DNA of 64,000 nt, taken from NCBI GenBank assembly GCA_002457675.1, contig NTKK01000001.1:1-64000 (forward strand), written 5' to 3'. The stretch comes from Bacteroidetes bacterium MED-G17. Lineage in GTDB: Bacteria; Bacteroidota; Bacteroidia; NS11-12g; UBA9320. Every line of letters starts with the position of its first letter. Position 1 is the stretch's first letter. The notes beneath the pieces are model-generated. The model was not told the origin of the DNA, searched no databases, and worked only from the letters and a program-made list of their open reading frames with translations. Below, one piece after another: positions 51,236 through 59,486 of this stretch. Position numbers and translations under genes: made by a program.

Positions 51236-52197
51236 TTCAAAATTTTTGCAAAAATCAAGGGAGCAACTATAGAGGCGTCACTTTCGATAATAAATTTTGG
51301 CGTATTGACACCCAATTTCCCCCACGAAATTTTTTCGTTAGGTACGGCGCCAGAATATGAACCATAACTTGTTGTGGAGTCAGAAATTTGACAGAAATAT
51401 GTCCACAAAGGAATATTTTGTTCTTGCATGTCTTGGTGCAACATAGGCACGACACAAATAGGAAAATCTCCGGCAATTCCTCCACCTATCTGAAAAAATC
51501 CAATACCATTTTTACAGGTATTTTCTTTATACCATTTTGCTAACCAAATCATGTACTCAATGCCATTTTTTATGGTTTCTGACGTTATAGTTTTTTGCAT
51601 ACATTTTGACGCAAAAATATTCCCTAATGTACTGTCCTCCCAGCCTGGAACTACCAATGGTAAGTTCTTTTTAGCAGCAGCCAAAAGCCAAGAATTTTTT
51701 GGGTCAATTTGATAATGTTTTTCCAAATCACCTTCGCGCAGCAAGTCATACAAAAATTGATGTGGGAATTTTTGAATATTTTTTTTGTGAGCTTCGAGCC
51801 ATCTCTTTGCTAAAGGTTCTTCAATGCGTCTAAATGCTTCAATTTCAGGAATACATGTATCGGTGACTCTATTAAGGCCTTTTTCTAAAAGTTCTTGTTC
51901 ATCTTTTGGGCTTAAATTTCTATAATTTGGAATTTTTTTATAGTGATTATGTGCCACCAAATTCATCAGATCCTCCTCCAAATTGGCTCCTGTACAAGAA
52001 ATAATGTGTACGTTATCTTGTCGAATCATTTCCGCCAATATTTTGCCAATTTCTGCAGTACTCATAGCACCAGCTAGGGTAATCATCATTTTATTCCCCT
52101 GTTGTAATTGATCCTTATAGGCTTCTGCTGATTCGGCCAATGAGGCGGCATTGAAGTGTAAAAAGTATGTGTCGATGAAATTAGATATTTTAGTCAT
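51229..52197 (-). CDS. Deoxyhypusine synthase family protein
   Basis: 322 aa; MITLAGAMSTAEIGKILAEMIRQDNVHIISCTGANLEEDL, FFQIGGGIAGDFPICVVPML, SDSTTSYGSYSGAVPNEKISWGKLG. Confidence 0.93.
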   Translation of the reverse strand: MTKISNFIDTYFLHFNAASLAESAEAYKDQLQQGNKMMITLAGAMSTAEIGKILAEMIRQDNVHIISCTGANLEEDLMNLVAHNHYKKIPNYRNLSPKDEQELLEKGLNRVTDTCIPEIEAFRRIEEPLAKRWLEAHKKNIQKFPHQFLYDLLREGDLEKHYQIDPKNSWLLAAAKKNLPLVVPGWEDSTLGNIFASKCMQKTITSETIKNGIEYMIWLAKWYKENTCKNGIGFFQIGGGIAGDFPICVVPMLHQDMQEQNIPLWTYFCQISDSTTSYGSYSGAVPNEKISWGKLGVNTPKFIIESDASIVAPLIFAKILNW

Positions 52198-53584
52198 AAC
52201 CTAATGTTTTGAGCATTTCTGTTGATTGTTGAGCTTCTCTAAATACTTCAATGTCTAGGTCGCCGTTTTCTAGCTTTCGCATTAATAAATGTTTGGGGTA
52301 GGGAATAAGACAATGTTGGATGCCGCCATAACCAGACAATGATTCTTGATAGGCCCCTGTATTGAAAAAACCTATATAGAGATCCTCCTTTTCTAATTTA
52401 GGAAGATAAATAGCGTTTGTATGTTGCTCAGAGTTGTAGTAGTCATCGCTGTCACAAGTAAGCCCTCCAAGAAGTACTCTTTCATATTCATAATCCCACG
52501 CATTTAAAGGGAAAAGAATAAAACGTTTGTTTATTGCCCATGTATCAGGTAGCGTAGTCATAAAACTCCCATCTATTAAATTCCATCTTTCACGATCGTT
52601 TTGTTGCTTTTGCTTTAAAACTTTAAAAAGAGTAAGCCCGCTTTCACCAACTGTGAAACTTCCAAACTCTGTGTAAATATCGGGATGTTGAATATTGGCA
52701 TCAGAACAATGGGTTTTTATTTGTAAAACGATTTCATTAACCATTTCTGCATATTCAAAATTGAACTTTAAAGAATGAGGAATAGGCAAACCACCACCAA
52801 TATTTAGGTCATTAACACTGCTACATACTTTAGCCAAGGAGGTGTACACATTGAGGGCTTTTCTGAGTTCGTTCCAATAATATGCAGTGTCATGAATGCC
52901 TGTATTAATAAAGAAGTGAAGCATTTGGAGAGAAACTTGTTTGTCGTCTTCAATAGCGAGTTTATAGTATGGCAATATGTCTTTGTATCCAATACCTAAA
53001 CGTGAAGTATAAAAGGCAAACTTTGGTTCTTCTTCACTTGCTATTCTAATGCCTAGTTTGATAGGTTTTCTTGTCAAAGATTTAAGTCTATTCAACTCTG
53101 TTTTGTTGTCAAGGACTACCACCAAATTATTATACCCTAATTCCAAAAATCGAGCAATTTCATTCAAATATTCAGCTGTTTTATAGCCATTGCAAATTAT
53201 TTTTTTATCCAAATTGAGCTTCCCTGACCGTCTTAAATTTTCTATCAACACCATGTCAAATGCACTTGATGTTTCAATATGTGCTCCATGACTTAAAACT
53301 TCTTCTAATACAAATTTGAAATGGCTACTCTTAGTACAATAACAATAATGATAAGTGCCCGAAAAAGCAGCCCTATTAATGGCATTTTGAAACCACATCC
53401 TTGATTTTTCTATTTGTTCGCCTATTTTATTTAAATAAGTGATTTTTAATGGTGTGCCATACTTTTTTGCGATGGCTTTAAGGTTTATATTTTCGAACAA
53501 TAAGTCAAAATTTTCATCTAAGGAAAATCTATTTTGAGGGAATTCAAAAGTTTGTTCAACAAGATGTATGTACTTCTTTTTCAA
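52190..53584 (-). CDS. Arginine-decarboxylase-like, fold-III PLP-dependent decarboxylase
   Basis: 464 aa; TYHYCYCTKSSHFKFVLEEVLSHGAHIETSSAFD (PLP-Lys region), LNIGGGLPI, TEFGSFTVGESGLTLFKV, DSDDYYN; TTG start. Confidence 0.85.
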   Translation of the reverse strand: MKKKYIHLVEQTFEFPQNRFSLDENFDLLFENINLKAIAKKYGTPLKITYLNKIGEQIEKSRMWFQNAINRAAFSGTYHYCYCTKSSHFKFVLEEVLSHGAHIETSSAFDMVLIENLRRSGKLNLDKKIICNGYKTAEYLNEIARFLELGYNNLVVVLDNKTELNRLKSLTRKPIKLGIRIASEEEPKFAFYTSRLGIGYKDILPYYKLAIEDDKQVSLQMLHFFINTGIHDTAYYWNELRKALNVYTSLAKVCSSVNDLNIGGGLPIPHSLKFNFEYAEMVNEIVLQIKTHCSDANIQHPDIYTEFGSFTVGESGLTLFKVLKQKQQNDRERWNLIDGSFMTTLPDTWAINKRFILFPLNAWDYEYERVLLGGLTCDSDDYYNSEQHTNAIYLPKLEKEDLYIGFFNTGAYQESLSGYGGIQHCLIPYPKHLLMRKLENGDLDIEVFREAQQSTEMLKTLGYD

Positions 53585-53640
53585 GACAATGCTTTTCTTT
53601 AAAACAAAAATTATCTATTGTTGTTGACAAATAATCATTT

Positions 53641-54408
53641 ATGTATAAAAATTTTACTTACTTATCTTTTTTTATCGTCGCAGCAGTTTTATTAGGAAAC
53701 AGAACTGGTCCAAGCGCTGTCCTAGGCCATACAGGATCTCCGGGCGATAATCAAGCTTCTTGTGTCAATTGCCATGGTTCCATAGCAAAAAATCAAACCA
53801 ATATGATTAGTACAAATATGACTGGAGGTCAATACATTCCTGGTGATACGTTTGATATTTCTATAACTGCGGAGGATGCAGGCAAAAGTGTTTTTGGTTT
53901 TGAAATAACTTGTGAAAATCCAAACACCAAACAAAAAGTTGGCAAATGGTTAAAAAACAATGAAACTAGATTGAAACGAAATGGCGGAAATATTGGCCAT
54001 AATGGTCAAGGTGCAAGCACAAGCGATAAAAAAACTTGGACCGTACAATGGGTTGCACCAAGTCAGGGGGTTGGTCCTCTTACATTCTACGCAGTTACAA
54101 TGTGTACAAATGGAGATGGCGTACCTACCAACGATAACCACTATTCATCCACTTATTCTGTAGTGGAGGGAAATGCAGATATTGCTCAATTGTCGCAAGG
54201 TACAGTAAGTGTATTCCCTAATCCAACAGAAAATGAGGTGCATGTTAATGTTCAAAGAGCTCGTCTTAAGCTATATAATTTGGAAGGTAAGTTGTTAATT
54301 AATGGTAAATCCAATCACTTATTTCTCAATCAAATATCTCCAGGTATCTATTTGTTACAAGTGGACGTTGATGGCCAAAAATTTTACCAAAAAATCCAGA
54401 AACTATAA
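53641..54408 (+). CDS. Secreted choice-of-anchor-V-like protein with CxxCH motif and T9SS type A sorting domain
   Basis: 255 aa; N-terminal GHTGSPGDNQASCVNCHG; Reeler/choice-of-anchor-V-like middle; CTD VFPNPTENEVHVNVQRARLKLYNLEGKLL...GIYLLQVDVDGQKFYQKIQKL. Confidence 0.85.
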   Translation: MYKNFTYLSFFIVAAVLLGNRTGPSAVLGHTGSPGDNQASCVNCHGSIAKNQTNMISTNMTGGQYIPGDTFDISITAEDAGKSVFGFEITCENPNTKQKVGKWLKNNETRLKRNGGNIGHNGQGASTSDKKTWTVQWVAPSQGVGPLTFYAVTMCTNGDGVPTNDNHYSSTYSVVEGNADIAQLSQGTVSVFPNPTENEVHVNVQRARLKLYNLEGKLLINGKSNHLFLNQISPGIYLLQVDVDGQKFYQKIQKL

Positions 54409-54430
54409 ACAACTTTTTGGGTTATAGTTT
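54400..54430. other. 9-bp perfect inverted repeat overlapping the stop codon of 53641-54408
   Basis: aaactataa (54400-54408) / ttatagttt (54422-54430), 13-nt loop; no downstream T-tract. Confidence 0.5.
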
Positions 54431-54459
54431 AGGCTGAAATATCATTTTGCCTAGATTTT

Positions 54460-57276
54460 TTGTCCAAAAAACAAGATTACATAGAGATAGTTCGAGCGCG
54501 TGAGCATAACCTCAAGGAACTCTCAGTCCGTATACCTAGAAATACACTTACAGTAATAACCGGTGTTAGCGGAAGCGGAAAAAGCTCCTTGGCTTTTGAC
54601 ACAATTTTTGCTGAGGGTCAAAGAAGATATCTAGAGAGCTATGGGAGTTATGCGAGACAATTCATTGGGAATTTAAAACGCCCAGATGTAGAGTCAATTA
54701 AAGGATTAAGTCCTGTAGTAGCAATTGAGCAAAAAACAGTTTCAAAAAACCCCAGAAGTACGGTTGGAACCATCACAGAGGTTTATGACTTTTTGCGTTT
54801 GTTGTACGCCAGAGTTTCGGAGGCATATTCGTATGACACCAAACGCAAAATGCTTCGGATGACACAGGAGGAAATTACCAAAAAAATCATTGATAAATTT
54901 CAACAGACTCCACACCTTATTTTAGCCCCTTTGGTAAAAAGACGAAAAGGGCATTACCGAGAACTTTTTGTTCAACTAAAAAGAAAGGGATTTACAAAAG
55001 CTAGGGTAGATGGAAAAATTGTAGAAATCAAACCCAAATACCAGTTAAACCGATATCAGGTGCATGACATAGAGGTATTAATAGATAGGATAGAACCATC
55101 CGACAATATGTCTTTTCGTATGAAGGAGAGCATTGCCTTGGCATTAAAACATGGTCAAGGAAGTATCCAGATTTTTGACACTGTCGCCAAGCTTAATAGC
55201 TACTTTTCTATGATGCTGGTAGATCCTGAAACAGGACTATCTTATGATGAACCTCAACCCAATACATTCTCATTTAATAGTCCATATGGATATTGTAAGA
55301 AATGTGAAGGGCTCGGGACAGAGAGCCTCATTGATACCAGTCTCATTTTTGCTGACCAAGGATTAAGTATCAATAAGGGAGCGATAGCACCTTTAGGAAC
55401 TTTCAGAGAAAACAATTCTTTCGCCAAACTCCGTGGTTTAAGTAAAGCAATGAAGTTTAGTATGGCCAGTCCACTATCAGAACTTTCTGATGAACAAAAG
55501 CAGGCAATATTAAACGGTTACCCAAAAGAAATAGAAGTAAGAACCGTTTATGGAGGAAAATACAAAGGAAAATGGAAAGGTGTAGTGCCCATGTTGAATA
55601 AAGCTTTTCATGAAAAAAGTTATGATCAGCTTTACAGATGGGCGGAAGAATACATGACAGTTAATACTTGTTCAGCATGCCAAGGTTTTCGCTTAAAACA
55701 AGAGGCTTTACAATTTAGATTTGGGGAGGTAAATATTGGTCATTTGGCTCAAATGAGTATTAACCAGTTGCAAGAATGGCTAATGAAATTACCCGGTAAA
55801 CTCAACACAAGACAACAAAAAATTGCCAGTGAATTATTGAAAGAAATAGATGAACGTGTTAAATTTTTGGTTGATGTAGGTTTGGGATATTTAAGTTTAA
55901 ACAGTCCTGCTCGCACCTTGTCGGGAGGAGAAGCGCAAAGAATACGCTTAGCAACCCAAATTGGTTCAAAATTAGAAGAGGTTTTGTATATACTTGATGA
56001 ACCAAGCATCGGATTACATCAAAGAGACAATTCGAAGTTGATTGAAGCACTCAAAGAATTAAGAGATTTAGGGAATACAGTCATTGTAGTTGAACATGAC
56101 AAAGACATTATGCTTCATTCAGACCATATCTTAGATATAGGTCCAAAAGCAGGCTTTCATGGTGGCCAACTAGTAGGAGAAGGATCATTTAGCCAAATAT
56201 CGAAGCAAAATACGCTGACTTCTTCTTACCTGAAAGGAGAGAAAGAAATCAAAGTACCAGAGAAAAGACGAAAAGGGAGTGGTAAGAAAATACAGATATT
56301 AGGTTGCACAGGAAACAATTTAAAGGGAGTAAATTTTGATTTGCCCCTAGGGAAATTTGTTTGCATATCTGGGGTATCGGGCAGTGGCAAGTCTTCTCTA
56401 ATAAATGAAACACTAAGCCCGATCTTGCATAATTATATTTATAAGTCAAAGAAAAAACCTTTACCTCATAAGTCCGTAAAAGGACTTAAGAATATTGATA
56501 AGGTGATCACGATAGATCAATCACCTATTGGGCGAACACCTAGGAGCAATCCTGCAACTTACGTTGGGTTTTTTACGGGTATAAGAACCTTATTTTCTGA
56601 GTTGCCGGATAGTAAAATAAGGGGTTTTAAACCTGGTAGATTTAGTTTCAATGTAAAAGGTGGCCGTTGTGAAAGTTGTAAAGGAGGGGGAAAGAATGTT
56701 ATCGAAATGAATTTTTTGCCTGATGTAGAAGTTTTATGCAATTCTTGTCAAGGAAAAAGATTTAATAGAGAAACACTGGGGGTTCGTTATAAAGGTAAAA
56801 ATATAACCGATGTCCTAGGTATGACTGTTGATGAAGCATGTGATTTTTTTGAATCCATACCAAGTATTTTTAGAAAATTGGCAGCATTAAAAGAGGTAGG
56901 ATTGGGCTATATTAAACTCGGACAGAGTGCTGTAACCTTATCGGGTGGAGAGGCGCAAAGGGTAAAATTGGCTACAGAATTGTCAAAAGTAGGTACAGGC
57001 AAAACAGTTTATATACTAGACGAACCTACTACAGGTTTACATTTTGAAGATATTTCAATGCTACTTACGGTATTGAATAAAATAGTTGACAAAGGCAACA
57101 CTGTGGTCGTTATTGAGCATAATTTAGATGTAATTAAAGTTGCTGACTGGGTGGTTGATATGGGCCCTGAAGGCGGTGAGTTTGGTGGGCAAATTGTGGC
57201 AAAAGGAAAGCCTGAGCATATTGCAAAAAGTGCAGGTCCCACGGCAGAATTTCTCAACAGAGAATTAACTTGTTAA
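54460..57276 (+). CDS. uvrA: Excinuclease ABC subunit A
   Basis: 938 aa; TGVSGSGKSSLAFDTIFAEGQRRYLESYGSYARQF, LSGGEAQRIRLATQIGS, CESCKGGG, YILDEPTTGLHFEDI; TTG start. Confidence 0.97.
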   Translation: MSKKQDYIEIVRAREHNLKELSVRIPRNTLTVITGVSGSGKSSLAFDTIFAEGQRRYLESYGSYARQFIGNLKRPDVESIKGLSPVVAIEQKTVSKNPRSTVGTITEVYDFLRLLYARVSEAYSYDTKRKMLRMTQEEITKKIIDKFQQTPHLILAPLVKRRKGHYRELFVQLKRKGFTKARVDGKIVEIKPKYQLNRYQVHDIEVLIDRIEPSDNMSFRMKESIALALKHGQGSIQIFDTVAKLNSYFSMMLVDPETGLSYDEPQPNTFSFNSPYGYCKKCEGLGTESLIDTSLIFADQGLSINKGAIAPLGTFRENNSFAKLRGLSKAMKFSMASPLSELSDEQKQAILNGYPKEIEVRTVYGGKYKGKWKGVVPMLNKAFHEKSYDQLYRWAEEYMTVNTCSACQGFRLKQEALQFRFGEVNIGHLAQMSINQLQEWLMKLPGKLNTRQQKIASELLKEIDERVKFLVDVGLGYLSLNSPARTLSGGEAQRIRLATQIGSKLEEVLYILDEPSIGLHQRDNSKLIEALKELRDLGNTVIVVEHDKDIMLHSDHILDIGPKAGFHGGQLVGEGSFSQISKQNTLTSSYLKGEKEIKVPEKRRKGSGKKIQILGCTGNNLKGVNFDLPLGKFVCISGVSGSGKSSLINETLSPILHNYIYKSKKKPLPHKSVKGLKNIDKVITIDQSPIGRTPRSNPATYVGFFTGIRTLFSELPDSKIRGFKPGRFSFNVKGGRCESCKGGGKNVIEMNFLPDVEVLCNSCQGKRFNRETLGVRYKGKNITDVLGMTVDEACDFFESIPSIFRKLAALKEVGLGYIKLGQSAVTLSGGEAQRVKLATELSKVGTGKTVYILDEPTTGLHFEDISMLLTVLNKIVDKGNTVVVIEHNLDVIKVADWVVDMGPEGGEFGGQIVAKGKPEHIAKSAGPTAEFLNRELTC

Positions 57277-58182
57277 AAGTAAGTGTGTAGCTAAATCTTT
57301 CGTGTTCCGGTTGAAAAGCACAATTTCTCTTAGAATTGTGAAAAGCGGATTTTTAGGGTTGGCCCCCAAATTTTTTAGCACGAAATACCCTTCGGGAACA
57401 ATCTTGTTTTGGAATAAAAAGTGCTCGATTTTTTCTCCTTGCGCGAGCGCTTTCCCAAGTTGATAATTTCTGCTGTGTTTGCTATTACAGGTTACCAGTA
57501 AATCCCCTAAAGTATAATGCCAATTTTGCGCCTCAGTGTCTTTTGTATAGTAGCTCATTTCTGAAAAGCACATTGCTACATATAAAGCTTTCAGGTTGTC
57601 ACCTGTATCCAATCCGTCAAGCAAACCAGCACCAATCGCATAAACATTTTTTAAGGCACCACACCATTCTAAACTATGCATATTTGTTCTCCAATCAATG
57701 ACGAAAAAGTCTCTTTTTAGAAGTGATTTAAAAGGAACAAAAAGTGCTTTATTGCTTGTTGCTAGGGCTATTTTGGTGGATTTTTTTAGTACCACTTCTT
57801 CGGCATGTGAGGGGCCTAGTAGTAAGGCGGTTTGGTCAATGGGTACACCAAAATCTTCTACCAAACATTGTACCATAGGCTTCTGATATCTTGCCAATAT
57901 GCCCTTACAGACAGAAATGATCGGGATATTATTTGAACGTGCAAAAAACGAAATAGATTTTACATAATTGTGTAAAAAGGCTACTGGTATGGCAATCAAT
58001 AAAAAATCTGGCTTAGATTGGAATTGTAAGAAAGGAGGGCTTGAGATATTTGAGCATTCAGGCGCAAAATATTTCTTTTTTTCTTCAAAATTGTCTTCAT
58101 AAATATGCCATTCAACAGGTCCATTGGCGCTTAGTAATTTTACCAAGGCACTACCCCAAGAACCTCCACCCAAAACAGTTAT
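57265..58182 (-). CDS. gpsA: NAD(P)H-dependent glycerol-3-phosphate dehydrogenase
   Basis: Rossmann VLGGGSWGSALVKLL; GPSHAEEV; LKNVYAIGAGLLDGLDTGDNLKA. Start proposed at ATA 58182 (MTVLGGGSWGS...); ORF track uses TTG 58173, which removes the first beta-strand. Confidence 0.85.
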   Translation of the reverse strand: MTVLGGGSWGSALVKLLSANGPVEWHIYEDNFEEKKKYFAPECSNISSPPFLQFQSKPDFLLIAIPVAFLHNYVKSISFFARSNNIPIISVCKGILARYQKPMVQCLVEDFGVPIDQTALLLGPSHAEEVVLKKSTKIALATSNKALFVPFKSLLKRDFFVIDWRTNMHSLEWCGALKNVYAIGAGLLDGLDTGDNLKALYVAMCFSEMSYYTKDTEAQNWHYTLGDLLVTCNSKHSRNYQLGKALAQGEKIEHFLFQNKIVPEGYFVLKNLGANPKNPLFTILREIVLFNRNTKDLATHLLLTS

Positions 58183-59486
58183 TTTTTTCTTTTCGATGAT
58201 CTTCCTTTTTTAGGGCCGAACTTTCTCCCTTTACCTTTTTTTTGAATAAAAACCTTTGATTCATCTTGCAAACTTTCACTAACTGCCTCAAAAGGGCCAA
58301 CGATTACTTTTGAAAGAGAGTCGAGACCTTCTGAAATTTCAATGAACCTTGCGTCTTGAATGCCCGTTTTTATTTTTTGTTTTTTGGCTATACCTTGTTG
58401 AAATAGAAAAATAACTTCTTCTTTTTTATTCTTTCTATGTTTTTCAGCTCTTGCTGTGACCGCTTCAATGGGGAGAGATAGAATATTTTCTTTTTTGCGG
58501 GTAATTATTTCTACGCTTGCACTAAGCCCGGGTAAAAATGGCTCTTTACCACTTTTAAGCAAATCTTTATAAGAAGATTCAAGAATGCGCACTTTTATCT
58601 CAAACTCTGTAACCTCTCCTGAGTTGGCGCCTTGAACATTAGATGTTGTGGAAGATTTGGCCATTTCGGTAACAATACCGTCAAATTTTCTTTCACCATA
58701 TGCATCCACTTCAACAAAACAACTGTCACCAATTTCAATTTCTAGAATGTCATTTTCGCTTACGGTTACCAAAACCTCCATATTCTTAAAATTCGATAGA
58801 ATCATCATCTCTGTACCTGCCATTTGTGCCGTACCTACTACACGCTCTCCTTGTTCTACTTTGAGTTTTGAAATAACACCATTTGTAGGTGAGCTTATAT
58901 TGGTTAGTATTAGTCCTTTTTCCGCTTCTTTTAATGTAGCTTGAGCTGTTTCAATAGCATATTTTGCCGATAAAATTCTTTCTTCAAATGCTTGTTGATC
59001 AGCTAGCGCAATTTCATACGCAGATTCAATTTGTTCCCATTCAGTTTGACCTATGATACCTTTTGTGTACAAATTTTTATTGCGCTCATAATTAGATTCT
59101 GCTTGTTTTCTCCTTGATTTTGATTGAATTAGGTTGGCTTTTGCATTTTGAAGATTTACTTTGGCTGTTTTAACTCCAGCAACTGCTCGGTCTTTTGCTG
59201 TTAAATAAATTTCTGGGTCGATTTTTGCCAAGAGTTCCCCTGACTCTACGGTGTCTCCTTCTCTAACAAAAAGTGAAATAATTTCTCCTGAAACATCTGA
59301 ACTTATGCTAACGTCTATTTCTGGTTGAATTTTTCCGCTTGCAAAAACAGATTCTGTAATGGTTCTGTATTTTGCATTACCCGTTATAATTGCAAGTCCT
59401 TTGGGTTGCATTTGTTTGCGAATTACAATAAAGCATACAACCAAAATTACAAGCCCGGAAATAATGTATATCTTTTTTCTTTTCAT
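58179..59486 (-). CDS. HlyD/MacA-type efflux periplasmic adaptor subunit
   Basis: 435 aa; one N-terminal TM; VSISSDVSGEIISLFVREGDTVESGELLAKIDPE, long coiled coil, ISSPTNGVISKLKVEQGERV. Confidence 0.93.
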   Translation of the reverse strand: MKRKKIYIISGLVILVVCFIVIRKQMQPKGLAIITGNAKYRTITESVFASGKIQPEIDVSISSDVSGEIISLFVREGDTVESGELLAKIDPEIYLTAKDRAVAGVKTAKVNLQNAKANLIQSKSRRKQAESNYERNKNLYTKGIIGQTEWEQIESAYEIALADQQAFEERILSAKYAIETAQATLKEAEKGLILTNISSPTNGVISKLKVEQGERVVGTAQMAGTEMMILSNFKNMEVLVTVSENDILEIEIGDSCFVEVDAYGERKFDGIVTEMAKSSTTSNVQGANSGEVTEFEIKVRILESSYKDLLKSGKEPFLPGLSASVEIITRKKENILSLPIEAVTARAEKHRKNKKEEVIFLFQQGIAKKQKIKTGIQDARFIEISEGLDSLSKVIVGPFEAVSESLQDESKVFIQKKGKGRKFGPKKGRSSKRKK

